Source: Thermoplasmatales archaeon (GTDB lineage Archaea; Thermoplasmatota; Thermoplasmata; Thermoplasmatales; GCA-001856825). From it: DNA of 64,000 nucleotides. Shown here in pieces: positions 54,508 through 63,700 of the stretch. Numbering within the stretch: the first letter of the stretch is position 1; each line of letters opens with the position of its first letter. The stretch is taken from NCBI GenBank assembly GCA_026127935.1, contig JAJSLL010000003.1, forward strand, positions 1 through 64,000, written 5' to 3'. The translations under genes were made by a program, and so were the position numbers. The notes under the pieces are model-generated. The model saw only the letters and a list, made by a program, of their open reading frames with translations. It was not told the DNA's origin and ran no database searches.

Positions 54508-55074
54508 ATGAAAGCTGTTTTATTCGCCAAGCCGAGCAAAAGGTTGCCAGGGAAACACTTAATGGATTTCTGTGCGGAGCCAATGATAAAAAGAATTTTT
54601 AGAACATTAGAAAGTACGGGATTATTCGAGAGGGTCATTATCCTTTCCAAATATGACAATCTAGGAATAGAAGGATGCCGAGTCGAAAAGGATGAGTCAA
54701 AAGGCACCTTGATAAATTCTTTAGTCGACTCAATCAAGATTCTAGAAGAATTCATTGCCGTTGGTGGTGACATGCCACTGCTGGACGCAGATATCATAGA
54801 GAATTTAGTAGGCCACTACCACGGTAGACCAGTTGCCGCAGCGAACTCAGACGGGTTAATCGAACCATTATTTGCCATCTACAACGCAAGTATATTTGCT
54901 GATTTGCTTGAATTTTCAAAGAAGAACAGGAAAATATCCCCATTTGTCGAAGAAAGATTTGAGCTGGTAAGAATGGACCCGGAGCAAAGTGCAAAACTCG
55001 CCAATGTAAATACTCTGGAAGAACTTAATAATGCGAGGCTACAGGCAGGATGCTTGAATTTGAATAGACAGTAA
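54508..55074 (+). CDS. mobA: MobA-like molybdopterin nucleotidyltransferase
   Basis: In this 188-residue nucleotidyltransferase fold the KRLPGKHLMDF segment replaces the usual GGxSxRMGxxK loop and also resembles CMP-sugar transferases. VGGDMPLLD matches the MobA Mg-binding loop. Because it is directly upstream of a bis-MGD-type formate dehydrogenase gene (35 bases), conversion of molybdopterin to the guanine dinucleotide form is the favoured role. A sugar-nucleotide function is the alternative. Confidence 0.75.
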   Translation: MKAVLFAKPSKRLPGKHLMDFCAEPMIKRIFRTLESTGLFERVIILSKYDNLGIEGCRVEKDESKGTLINSLVDSIKILEEFIAVGGDMPLLDADIIENLVGHYHGRPVAAANSDGLIEPLFAIYNASIFADLLEFSKKNRKISPFVEERFELVRMDPEQSAKLANVNTLEELNNARLQAGCLNLNRQ

Positions 55075-55109
55075 GATAACTGTTTATAGCGTCCTGTAAT
55101 TGTAGAAGA

Positions 55110-57122
55110 GTGTCTGTTCTAACCGTATGTCCCTACTGTGGGACAGGTTGTCAGATGGTTATTCCAACCCAAACCCCTGGAGAGAGAGTGATAGGTTATT
55201 CCAAGTCTCCAGTAAATGAAGGAAAACTATGCTTGAAGGGTTATTCCGGTCTTTCATACAATTTCTCCAAGGAAAGGCTGAAATACCCTCTCATCAAAAG
55301 GAATGGAGAATTTGTGAGGGTCAGCTGGGAAGCTGCTCTAACGGAGACATCGAATAGGCTAAAGAAAATAATCAGGGAATATGGACCAGATTCGGTGGCT
55401 TTTCAATCATCCGCGAAGTGCACCAATGAGGAGAATTATCTGATGCAGAAAATCGCAAGAGTGATTGGGACAAACAATATAGACCACTGTGCTAGAAGTT
55501 GCCACAGTCCAACTGCGATGGGGTTGATCACAACTCTGGGTGCCGGGGCTGCAACAGGATCAATAAACAGTCTTGATGACTCAAAAACTTACTTCGTTAT
55601 TGGATCAAACACCACCGAACAACACCCAATAATCGGTACGAAAATCATTAAAGGTAGTAAGAAGGGAAAGAATTTGATAGTAGCGGATCCCCGGAAGACC
55701 CAGCTGGCAGAGATAGCATCAATCCACCTTCAGTTCAATCCAGGAACTGATGTCGCACTCCTCAATTCAATAATGCACGTCATTCTTGAAGGGAATCTTG
55801 AAGATACCAAATTTATAGAGGAAAGAACAGAGGGATTTAGGGCCCTGAGGCAAGAACTCGCAAAGTATTCCCCTGAAATTGTGGAGGGGATCACTGGAAT
55901 CGAACCAGGAAAGCTAAGAGAAGCAGCCAAGATTATAGCTAAAGAGAAGCCAACTTCGATTCTTTATGCCATGGGTATCACACAGCATGTTCACGGAACT
56001 GAGAATGTGATGTCCATCTCAAACCTTGCTCTGCTCACTGGAAACTTAGGCGTCAGGGGGAGTGGGATTTTTCCATTAAGAGGCCAGAACAATGTACAAG
56101 GGTCCTCTGACATGGGTGCACTTTCAGAGTGGTATCCAGGATACATTCCAGTCAATTCAGACTCTGTTAAGAGATTTGAAATCCTGTGGAAAAGGAGTTT
56201 GCCAACAAAAACGGGTCTCACCCTTTCTGAGATGTTTGATGCAGCTGTGGACGGGAGTCTAAAGGCGATTTACATCATGGGCGAAAATCCGCTGGTAACA
56301 GAGGCTGCGATATCGGACGTAGAGAAGGGTATAGAAAACCTCGAACTCCTAATTGTGCAGGATATATTTATGACCCTGACAGCTGGGTTAGCGGACATAG
56401 TTCTACCAGCAACCACCTCTCTCGAAAAGGAAGGTACATTCACTAACACCGAAAGAAGGATCCAAAAAGTGAATGTCATTTACGACAGTCCTGGAGAAGC
56501 GATGCCCGATTGGTGGATACTAAATGAGATTGGTAAGAGAGTGGGAGGCTTGGAGAGCTATGACACTCCGAGGAGTATATTCGAAGAGATCCGTAAGGCG
56601 ATTCCGAACTATTCCGGGGCCACTTATGAAAACATTTATCCGACCGGCAAACAATGGCCGATCAACAAGGAAAATCCTGACGGCACAGAAATACTTCACA
56701 CAAAGTCATTTCCAATCGGAAAGGGAAAACTAGTTCCAATCCCCTATAGACCGCCTGTTGAAGTGACAGATGCAAAATACGACTTCATAATGACTACCGG
56801 CAGGAATTATTTTCATTTCCACTCCGGCACAATGAGCAGAAGGGCAGACGTTCTGGAAAGAGAGTCCCCTGAACCGTACGTTGAAATAAACACCGAGGAT
56901 GCTAAGAGAATTGGCGTTAGGGATTCCCAGAAAATTACCATCGAGTCTAGGCATGGTTCAATCGAGACCAATGTGAGGACAACTGAAAAAATACCGGCCG
57001 GAATAGTTTTCGTTCCCTTTCACTTCGACGAGTCAAGGGTAAACAGGTTGGTGGGAAAGACACTTGATCCCCTTTCAAAAATTCCGGAGTTCAAGGTGGT
57101 AGCTGTGAGGTTAGTGGTTTGA
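55110..57122 (+). CDS. fdhA: formate dehydrogenase-type molybdopterin catalytic subunit
   Basis: This 670-residue molybdopterin oxidoreductase has the N-terminal 4Fe-4S set C7, C10, C14, C41 (CPYCGTGC ... GKLCLKG), and the active Cys-His pair in DHCARSCH at residues 126-132, the position that is Sec or Cys in formate dehydrogenases. There is no extra N-terminal FeS domain, so it needs partners. Start GTG 55110. Its end overlaps the next gene by 4 bases. Formate oxidation or CO2 reduction is inferred; other bis-MGD substrates are not excluded. Confidence 0.9.
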   Translation: MSVLTVCPYCGTGCQMVIPTQTPGERVIGYSKSPVNEGKLCLKGYSGLSYNFSKERLKYPLIKRNGEFVRVSWEAALTETSNRLKKIIREYGPDSVAFQSSAKCTNEENYLMQKIARVIGTNNIDHCARSCHSPTAMGLITTLGAGAATGSINSLDDSKTYFVIGSNTTEQHPIIGTKIIKGSKKGKNLIVADPRKTQLAEIASIHLQFNPGTDVALLNSIMHVILEGNLEDTKFIEERTEGFRALRQELAKYSPEIVEGITGIEPGKLREAAKIIAKEKPTSILYAMGITQHVHGTENVMSISNLALLTGNLGVRGSGIFPLRGQNNVQGSSDMGALSEWYPGYIPVNSDSVKRFEILWKRSLPTKTGLTLSEMFDAAVDGSLKAIYIMGENPLVTEAAISDVEKGIENLELLIVQDIFMTLTAGLADIVLPATTSLEKEGTFTNTERRIQKVNVIYDSPGEAMPDWWILNEIGKRVGGLESYDTPRSIFEEIRKAIPNYSGATYENIYPTGKQWPINKENPDGTEILHTKSFPIGKGKLVPIPYRPPVEVTDAKYDFIMTTGRNYFHFHSGTMSRRADVLERESPEPYVEINTEDAKRIGVRDSQKITIESRHGSIETNVRTTEKIPAGIVFVPFHFDESRVNRLVGKTLDPLSKIPEFKVVAVRLVV

Positions 57123-58036
57123 ATTACATCCTGTCGAAGTCCGAGATGGAAAGTGCTTTCGTCGCTATCTCAAGCGACTTCCAGGTATATGGAGCGGTGG
57201 AGAGAGATGGAGATGTAATATTCGACCGGGTAGCGGGATTTGATCAGGTATCAGAAGAGAGATCCAGATATGCCCCCAAGGAATTTCTGATGAAGAGAAA
57301 TGAAAATGTTCTCATTCTCAATGTAGAGAGCAAAAAAGCCGTTTTTGGAATCAAAAGCTGTGATTTGAAGGGCTTTTACTTGATGGATAAGCAGATATTC
57401 GGCAAGGATCCCTTCTACACTCAGAAGAGAGAAAAGACACTGTTTGCTAACTTTGTGTGCAGCGAACCTTGCAATGGAGGGTTCTGCTCATCATTTGGGG
57501 GGCCAGTGCTGGACCAATACGATCTCCAGATACTGAGGGAAGGTGAAAAGTTTCACGTTATGGTCTCCGAAAAGTACGACAGATACTTTAGAGAATTTAA
57601 GAAAGAGACCGGAACTTTCTATGTCGACTTTTCGAACAGATTTAATTCAAAACTCGAACCGCTACCAGTCGAGGGAATCGAGAAGAGGATCAAGTGGAAT
57701 TCGGAACTGTGGAAAGAGTATGCTTCAGCTTGTATCTCGTGTGGAGCATGCAACTTTGAGTGCCCCACGTGCTATTGCTTCGACCTATATGATGACGGAA
57801 ATGAAAGAAAGAAAGAGTGGGATTCTTGCATTCTTTCCGGTTTTACTTCATCATCTGCGGGGAACATAAGAAAGGGTCTGGACGAAAGATTGAGACAGAG
57901 GTTCTACCACAAGTTCGTCTACTTCAAGAAATCAAAGGACACATACCTCTGTACCGGATGCAACAGATGTGTTGAGGATTGCCCGGTCGGAATAGACATA
58001 AAGGAGGTGATTACTTACGATTACAATGGAGAATGA
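57119..58036 (+). CDS. sulfhydrogenase beta-type iron-sulfur subunit
   Basis: This 305-residue protein is like hydrogenase/sulfhydrogenase subunit beta. CISCGACNFECPTCYC at 205-220 and CTGCNRCVEDCPVGID at 278-293 each bind a 4Fe-4S cluster, and GIKSCDLKGF near 77-86 is a further family hallmark. It relays electrons between the catalytic subunit and a flavin subunit. Start is TTG inside the FdhA stop region (TTGA). The hydrogenase catalytic subunits themselves are absent; the FdhA-type protein takes their place. Confidence 0.88.
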   Translation: MNYILSKSEMESAFVAISSDFQVYGAVERDGDVIFDRVAGFDQVSEERSRYAPKEFLMKRNENVLILNVESKKAVFGIKSCDLKGFYLMDKQIFGKDPFYTQKREKTLFANFVCSEPCNGGFCSSFGGPVLDQYDLQILREGEKFHVMVSEKYDRYFREFKKETGTFYVDFSNRFNSKLEPLPVEGIEKRIKWNSELWKEYASACISCGACNFECPTCYCFDLYDDGNERKKEWDSCILSGFTSSSAGNIRKGLDERLRQRFYHKFVYFKKSKDTYLCTGCNRCVEDCPVGIDIKEVITYDYNGE

Positions 58037-58802
58037 ATATCGTCCTCACACCCTGAAAATGTCCAAAATGACGGAAGAGACTCCGGACGTCTATACAATC
58101 GAAATGGATTCGAAAAACGAAGGAAGGGCTGGACAGTTCTACATGCTTTCAGTGCCAGGGGTGGGAGAAGCTCCAATATCCGTTGCATCTGGATTCGGAA
58201 GGAATCTCATTTTCACAATTAGAGATGTAGGGTCGGTAACTTCCAAATTGAAGAACCTTCAGTTCGTTGGAATCAGGGGCCCATATGGCACAGGATGGCC
58301 TTGGAAAGAGTATGACGAAGTTATAGGAGTCGCTGGAGGAATTGGGATTCCGCCCATCAGGAGTCTTTTGGAAGAAATGATGGACTCGGGAAGACAGCAG
58401 GACCTGGAAGTAATGTATGGCGCTAGAACTCCTTCAGATTTAGTCTACAAGAAGGATTTTGGAGACTGGACAAAATCCATCAACCTTCAAATCACAGTTG
58501 ACAGGGCAAATGCTGAATGGAATGGCAACGTTGGGTTTGTACCAGCACTCTTGAGGAAAGCGCATCTCAGCAGAATGGCAGCCGTATTCGTGATTGGACC
58601 TCCTCTGATGATGATAAACACCGTCAAAGAGGCACTCAAACTAGGCTACAGGGAAGATAGGATCTTCATATCGCTAGAGAGGAGAATGGAGTGTGGAATA
58701 GGTGTATGTGGACACTGCAATATAGGTGAACACTATGTCTGCGAGTCCGGCCCAATCATTAATTACTCTCGAGTAAGGAACGATAAAGAGCTCTTTCTCT
58801 AG
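58026..58802 (+). CDS. sulfhydrogenase gamma-type flavin and 2Fe-2S subunit
   Basis: This 258-residue protein is a ferredoxin-NAD(P) reductase-like subunit: FAD motif AGQFYMLSVPGVGEAPISVAS, NAD-binding GVAGGIGIPPIRSLL, and a 2Fe-2S loop CGIGVCGHCNIGEHYVCESG. It matches HydG and SudA-type gamma subunits and would supply NAD(P)+/NAD(P)H exchange for the formate dehydrogenase complex. It overlaps the beta gene by 11 bases and shares the CTAG stop with AOR. Confidence 0.9.
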   Translation: MENEYRPHTLKMSKMTEETPDVYTIEMDSKNEGRAGQFYMLSVPGVGEAPISVASGFGRNLIFTIRDVGSVTSKLKNLQFVGIRGPYGTGWPWKEYDEVIGVAGGIGIPPIRSLLEEMMDSGRQQDLEVMYGARTPSDLVYKKDFGDWTKSINLQITVDRANAEWNGNVGFVPALLRKAHLSRMAAVFVIGPPLMMINTVKEALKLGYREDRIFISLERRMECGIGVCGHCNIGEHYVCESGPIINYSRVRNDKELFL

Positions 58803-60655
58803 ACCTCTATCTTCAGTTCTTTAAGCACACTTTTCGTTGGTCTGCCGTCCTTTTCGATTCCGACTTCCTCGAGGTATTCCTTTACGAGTGTATTGTAGTC
58901 TACGCTCACATCTCCCGTCGGACCCCTTCCGAGCGGAGGGTTTCCAACCATGCGTCCGTTGGGTACTACTTCCCATGGATTGACTCCTGCCTTGTAATTG
59001 AAAAGATGCCTGGCAACCTGAATTCTCTTTCCTGCGTCCATTAGTTCTTCCGCAGTCATGTCCCATCCCATTATTGCTTTGAAGAGTCTCAGATATGGAT
59101 AGCTGTTCGGCCAAACAGCCGTTGAAAATTGACACATTCCGGTCGAGTTCATAATCTGCATTCCGAAGACGGACAGTGCCTGCATCTTTCCTTTGCCGGA
59201 ATACTTGTATCTCTCCACACTCTTTCCTGACCACCCGTCGAATTCAAATGGTAGAGTTAGTTTTCCACCCTCGTCGAATCCTATACCACCTGCAGTGTGT
59301 CTTCCGGGTGTTGGGTCAGCTAGATATGTTGTCGCCAAGCTAGGCATTAACTTCGGATCGTGCATAGGCAAGTCCTGTCCGTTAACGTGCATCGCAAACT
59401 CTTCACTTCCCTTTCCGATCTCTTGAGACGCCTTTGCAGCACCGTTGCCTAGCACAGATGCAATACCCTCTCCGCTTGCTATCAGTTTTATCATCTTTAT
59501 CATCGCATCAGCGTCTCCAAAACCTATATTGAATCCTATGTCCTTCTTTGTCAGAATTCCCTTTTCAAAACACTCATTTGCGTAAGCAATAACAGCGCCG
59601 GTCGAAATTATGTCCAACCCTTCCATGTTGCACAGTTCAAATGCCATTGCCATGGCATCTAGGTCTGAAATGAGGTTAAGCCCACCAAAGGAGCCGGTGC
59701 CCTCGTATTCCAACCTATGGCCCTCAAGTGGTCCGTATTTTGTGTTCCTCTTCACGTGGCCACCGCAAGCAAGTGTGCACTGTGAGCAACCATATGATCT
59801 CACCTTGTCCTTGGCTATCTCTTTCCCACTTATCTTGGATGCCTTGTCTTCTCCATAATCAACCAGTCCAGCACCAGCCCAGTTTTTAATCGGGGTGTCT
59901 CCATTCAGGTGTGCCCCTTCCGTTATATCAGTTGTCCCATACAGCTGCCACGGTTTGGCAAGCTCAATGTTCTTAGAAAACTGTATCTGGATGTCTCTGT
60001 TTGTAATTCTGAGCATCTCGGGATCAAACGGGTTTATCTTCCGGGTGCCTCTCGTCAATATACCTTTTAATTTTTTTGAGCCCATTACGGCTCCAAGCCC
60101 AGAACGTCCTGCTGCCCTTCCATAATCATTCATAATGGAGGCAATTAGCATCTTCCTTTCTCCCGGAACTCCTATTACCATAGCTTGTCCCTTAGGTTCA
60201 ATCTTCTTTAGATAATCCTCTGCCTCATATGCGTTCTTACCCCAAACTTCACCTGCGTCCTCAAGCGAATATACCCCATCTACTAGTTTCAGGAACACAG
60301 GTTTGCTTGAAATACCTTTAAAAAATACAGCATCGAAACCGGAATTTTTCAGTTCTGGTCCAAACTTACCTCCACAGTTTGCGTCTCCCCACGTTCCTGT
60401 GTATGGCGACTTGCCTACAACCTCAAATCTTCCGCCTAGTGGAACTGAGTGACTGTTGAAAATCCCTGTCATAACTCCAAATATGTTTTCTGGGCCCAGT
60501 GGATCCTCAGTCCCCTTCATCTCGCGGTTTAGAATATAAGCACCTAGTCCATATCCCGTCAGGTATTTTCTGTAAATCTCTTCTGGAATTTTTTCTTCAT
60601 AAAAAGTTGAATCGGTCAGATTAACCCAGAGTACTTTGCCATTAACTCCGAACAC
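58799..60655 (-). CDS. aor: tungsten aldehyde:ferredoxin oxidoreductase
   Basis: This 618-residue AOR family enzyme is a bis-tungstopterin. The N-terminus MFGVNGKVLWVNLTD, GGRFEVVGKSPYTGTWGDANCGG, and 4Fe-4S set CSQCTLAC plus the distal Cys in STGMCQFS are all present. It oxidises aldehydes to acids with ferredoxin. TTAGATATATCG (on the minus strand, about 60673-60684) is 18-29 bases from the ATG, consistent with a leaderless promoter divergent from wtpA. Confidence 0.94.
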   Translation of the reverse strand: MFGVNGKVLWVNLTDSTFYEEKIPEEIYRKYLTGYGLGAYILNREMKGTEDPLGPENIFGVMTGIFNSHSVPLGGRFEVVGKSPYTGTWGDANCGGKFGPELKNSGFDAVFFKGISSKPVFLKLVDGVYSLEDAGEVWGKNAYEAEDYLKKIEPKGQAMVIGVPGERKMLIASIMNDYGRAAGRSGLGAVMGSKKLKGILTRGTRKINPFDPEMLRITNRDIQIQFSKNIELAKPWQLYGTTDITEGAHLNGDTPIKNWAGAGLVDYGEDKASKISGKEIAKDKVRSYGCSQCTLACGGHVKRNTKYGPLEGHRLEYEGTGSFGGLNLISDLDAMAMAFELCNMEGLDIISTGAVIAYANECFEKGILTKKDIGFNIGFGDADAMIKMIKLIASGEGIASVLGNGAAKASQEIGKGSEEFAMHVNGQDLPMHDPKLMPSLATTYLADPTPGRHTAGGIGFDEGGKLTLPFEFDGWSGKSVERYKYSGKGKMQALSVFGMQIMNSTGMCQFSTAVWPNSYPYLRLFKAIMGWDMTAEELMDAGKRIQVARHLFNYKAGVNPWEVVPNGRMVGNPPLGRGPTGDVSVDYNTLVKEYLEEVGIEKDGRPTKSVLKELKIEV

Positions 60656-60740
60656 ATTTTGTTATGGTTATTTCGATATATCTAATTTACCAAGAAAGCT
60701 CGAGTCCAGTGTTGCGCTCTGAGAACCAGTTAAAATAAAT

Positions 60741-60760
60741 AATGAGTAATTATGCTCATT
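60741..60760 (+). promoter_or_regulatory. candidate operator, inverted repeat at the wtpA transcription start
   Basis: AATGAG and CTCATT are perfect 6-base arms around TAATTATG. A TATA-like TTAAAATA lies at 60730-60737, so the repeat covers the predicted transcription start, just before the ATG at 60763. A metal- or oxyanion-responsive repressor binding here would block initiation. The regulator is unknown. Confidence 0.45.
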
Positions 60761-60762
60761 CG

Positions 60763-61989
60763 ATGCATAACCGAATTATTGTTGTGATCACGGTCGTGAT
60801 GTTGTTGGTAGGAATAGGAGTTGGATTTGCTGTGGGTTATTATGCTGCCCATCCGACTGCTAATGAACCTCAGACCATTTCAGTTTTCGCCGCTGGTTCG
60901 ATGACTTACGCTCTGGGAACGGGGTTCTACCCTCAATTCACGAATATCACTGGCATCGGAGTGGCTTCAACATTTGGTGGTTCGGTTTCAGGTGCGAGTG
61001 AAGTTGATGCTGGTACTCCGTTTGATGTTTTCATAACCGCTGCGGCTGGAGTGATTCCACAGTACCTGTTCGCCAATAAGACTGCTAGCTGGATGGTCAT
61101 TTTCGCCACAAACGAAATGGCAATCACTTGGCTGAATAGCAGTCTAAACATCACAACGCCATACTGGTTCGAAAACCTAACGTCTCCGGGCATCAAGGTG
61201 GGTGTTTCGAACGCCAGTCTGGATCCCAGCGGTTTTCAAGCGATCGAAATGCTGAAGCTTGCTGGTTTACTCTACACTCAGTACAACAGTACTGCCACGA
61301 TTAGTAACTCGACAGAAACTGTAGGTAACTATGTAAAAGAAGCTTGGGGGAATAACTACACACTATATTCAAAATACAACGTAGCATGGAATGACTGGTT
61401 CGGCCACAACGGAAGCCTCGTCAGGGATAATTTAGGGAATGGTTATCCAGATAATTACCCGCTTGCCTTATACTATCAGATCTTTAATTATTCCTACAAG
61501 CACGGGAATCTCATCCTCACAACTGAAGAATATGGCCTAGATGCATACCTCAAGTCCGGTGCCGTCAAATATGCTTTGACCTATAGGTCGCAAGCAATCA
61601 ACCAAAAGCTGAATTACTACAAGACAGCAAATGGACAGAACGGTCTTTCTAAATGGATTAACCTAGGTAACATAAGCAAGGACGTGGATAATTTCTATGG
61701 AGCTGTAACCACGGGGGGGCCAGGTTATAGCAACATTGGCAATTTCCCTGGGGGCCCCATCCTGTATTCTGGAACGATTGTCAGTTCATCAAAACATATA
61801 CAAAATGCACAGCAACTGATATACTACCTTGTGACCAATCTCGGCGACTCTATGCTTGCGAAATCTGATTTCAACCCGATACCAGTACCGTTTGTTTATG
61901 CTCCTACTTCGGCTGCCCCATCATTCCTTGACGGAGTAACCCAGTCAGTACCCGTCTACATCCCGCCTTCATCTTACGAAGAAGTATGA
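60763..61989 (+). CDS. wtpA: tungstate/molybdate-binding protein of the ABC transporter
   Basis: It begins with a basic start and a hydrophobic segment (IIVVITVVMLLVGIGVGFAV), then the ligand domain from about residue 38 with ISVFAAGSMTYALG, the ModA/WtpA anion-binding SV-A-x-S motif, and PFDVFITAAAG. It captures tungstate or molybdate outside the cell. I placed the start at 60763 rather than 60742 because the earlier ATG is only 5 bases after the TATA-like box and inside the operator repeat. About 408 residues from this start. It is followed, with a 4-base overlap, by the permease. Confidence 0.88.
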   Translation: MHNRIIVVITVVMLLVGIGVGFAVGYYAAHPTANEPQTISVFAAGSMTYALGTGFYPQFTNITGIGVASTFGGSVSGASEVDAGTPFDVFITAAAGVIPQYLFANKTASWMVIFATNEMAITWLNSSLNITTPYWFENLTSPGIKVGVSNASLDPSGFQAIEMLKLAGLLYTQYNSTATISNSTETVGNYVKEAWGNNYTLYSKYNVAWNDWFGHNGSLVRDNLGNGYPDNYPLALYYQIFNYSYKHGNLILTTEEYGLDAYLKSGAVKYALTYRSQAINQKLNYYKTANGQNGLSKWINLGNISKDVDNFYGAVTTGGPGYSNIGNFPGGPILYSGTIVSSSKHIQNAQQLIYYLVTNLGDSMLAKSDFNPIPVPFVYAPTSAAPSFLDGVTQSVPVYIPPSSYEEV

Positions 61990-62777
61990 GGAGAGGGAAT
62001 TCACTTTTTTATCTATTTCTTCCTTTTTTTGCTCTCTACCTCCTATTTATCATTACCCCGATCTTTAGAACGCTCACTTATCAGAGCTTTTCTTACATCT
62101 TAAGTGATAAATCGTCCGGAATCATTCAGAGTCTCGAATACACCTATCTTCTAGCTCTACTAGTATCTCTGCTCTCCATAGGGTTCTCAATTCCTTACGT
62201 TTATTTTGTATCGAGAGCAAGAAATATAGTGATTAAATCTCTTGACAGTCTACTTGAACTTCCAATAATGATTCCCCATACGGTGGTAGGAATCATGATG
62301 CTCATCACGTTTCTACCGACGATGCCTGTTGGTAGATTCCTAGCCAGAATCTTCCCTGGATATGGGTTCTTGGACACATTTCTGGCCGTGATCATAACGC
62401 TATTCTTCCTGTCCTCCACGTATGCCATAAGGGCGGTCCAGATTTCGTATTCTGGAGAGGTTATGAAGTACGAAAACATAGGGAGAACCCTAGGCATGAC
62501 TCCACTTTCTAGCTATTTTGTGGTTGGAATCCCTATGATGGGCAAGACACTACTGAGGGGGCTTGTTCTAGCTTGGGCGAGGTCTGTGTCGGAAGTTGGA
62601 AGTCTTCTAATCGTTGCTTATTCGGTCCTGCCAAACGGGATTCACCTCGCAGGTGTTCTAATTTACTCGCAGTTCACATCAGGTGCACTTGAATATGCAG
62701 TTGCCTCATCCGCGATATTGATAATTACGGGCCTCATCACTCTCCTCTTGGTAAAATTTCTGGAGCGTGAAAAATGA
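61986..62777 (+). CDS. wtpB: tungstate/molybdate ABC transporter permease
   Basis: This 263-residue membrane permease with about six helices has the EAA-like loop ENIGRTLGMTPLSSYFVVGIP for ATPase contact. SLLELPIMIPHTVVGIMML matches ModB/WtpB family helices. It overlaps wtpA and wtpC by 4 bases each, giving a single translation-coupled operon. Confidence 0.93.
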   Translation: MRRGNSLFYLFLPFFALYLLFIITPIFRTLTYQSFSYILSDKSSGIIQSLEYTYLLALLVSLLSIGFSIPYVYFVSRARNIVIKSLDSLLELPIMIPHTVVGIMMLITFLPTMPVGRFLARIFPGYGFLDTFLAVIITLFFLSSTYAIRAVQISYSGEVMKYENIGRTLGMTPLSSYFVVGIPMMGKTLLRGLVLAWARSVSEVGSLLIVAYSVLPNGIHLAGVLIYSQFTSGALEYAVASSAILIITGLITLLLVKFLEREK

Positions 62778-63667
62778 TACGTATAAGGAACTACAGAGTT
62801 GAAAGGGGCGGATTTCTAATAGATATCCCCGAACTGATATTAAGCGGAAAGAAGAACTTCGTCATAGGGAAGAACGGATCGGGTAAGACTACTCTGCTGC
62901 AGTCGTTTGCAGGTATCATCGAAAGCTCTGGAGTTTTTGAAGTGAACGGGGAGGTAATTAGCGAACTACCCCCTGAGAGAAGGAACATCGGTTACATCCC
63001 TCAAGACTTGCTCCTTTTCGGAAAGATGACGGTCGAGAACAATCTCTTGACTTCGGTGAGATATGGTAAAGGGGATGCGGAAATTTATAACGAACTCGTA
63101 AACAAGATGCACTTGGAATCACTTCTCGACAAGAAGGCAACCGAAATTTCCTTTGGGCAGGCTCAGAAAGTTGCAATAGCAAGAGCAATAATTTCGAAAC
63201 CGAAGTTGATCTTAATGGATGAACCATTTTCATTCCAGGACGAAATATCAAGATTCAGTTTGATCAGTATGATAGATGAACTCTCCGAAAAGTACGAGTT
63301 CGATTATTTGTATGCCACACACAATTCTAGAGATCTGGAAACTGGATTTACGAGTCTAGTTTCGATCGATGGAGGAAAAGTCATTGAAGTGGTAAATTCG
63401 ATTCCAGAAATACGACACTTCAGGACACTTTCGTTGATGGATTACAGGAATCTCGCTTTCATAAACGATAGGTACTACTTGCTAAACCCTCAGTCCTTAT
63501 ACTTCAATGACACTGAAGGAAGCGAGTTCGATGTTATCGGCAACGGGTCGACTAATTATGTCAGATTCAAAATTGGAGAAAACTATTTCTTCTCATCAAT
63601 AAACCGTGAACCAACTGGGAGATTTGTGAAGATAGATCTAAAGAATTCACAAGAAATTGAATATTAG
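62774..63667 (+). CDS. wtpC: tungstate/molybdate ABC transporter ATPase
   Basis: In this 297-residue ATPase Walker A GKNGSGKT is at 32-39 and the signature is ISFGQAQKVAIARAI (family LSGGQ, third position Phe here). Walker B LILMDEPFS and the H-loop in YATHNSRD follow. The C-terminal 80 residues form a regulatory domain with beta strands, as in ModC-type proteins. It powers uptake through WtpB. Confidence 0.9.
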   Translation: MIRIRNYRVERGGFLIDIPELILSGKKNFVIGKNGSGKTTLLQSFAGIIESSGVFEVNGEVISELPPERRNIGYIPQDLLLFGKMTVENNLLTSVRYGKGDAEIYNELVNKMHLESLLDKKATEISFGQAQKVAIARAIISKPKLILMDEPFSFQDEISRFSLISMIDELSEKYEFDYLYATHNSRDLETGFTSLVSIDGGKVIEVVNSIPEIRHFRTLSLMDYRNLAFINDRYYLLNPQSLYFNDTEGSEFDVIGNGSTNYVRFKIGENYFFSSINREPTGRFVKIDLKNSQEIEY

Positions 63668-63700
63668 CAAACGTTTTAGAACAGAAGCTAATTTTTAGTT

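Noticed and set aside
54508..55074. CMP-sugar nucleotidyltransferase instead of MobA
   Set aside because: KRLPGKHL resembles that family, but the short length, GGDMPLL loop and the adjoining bis-MGD enzyme favour MobA. The alternative is kept in the evidence.
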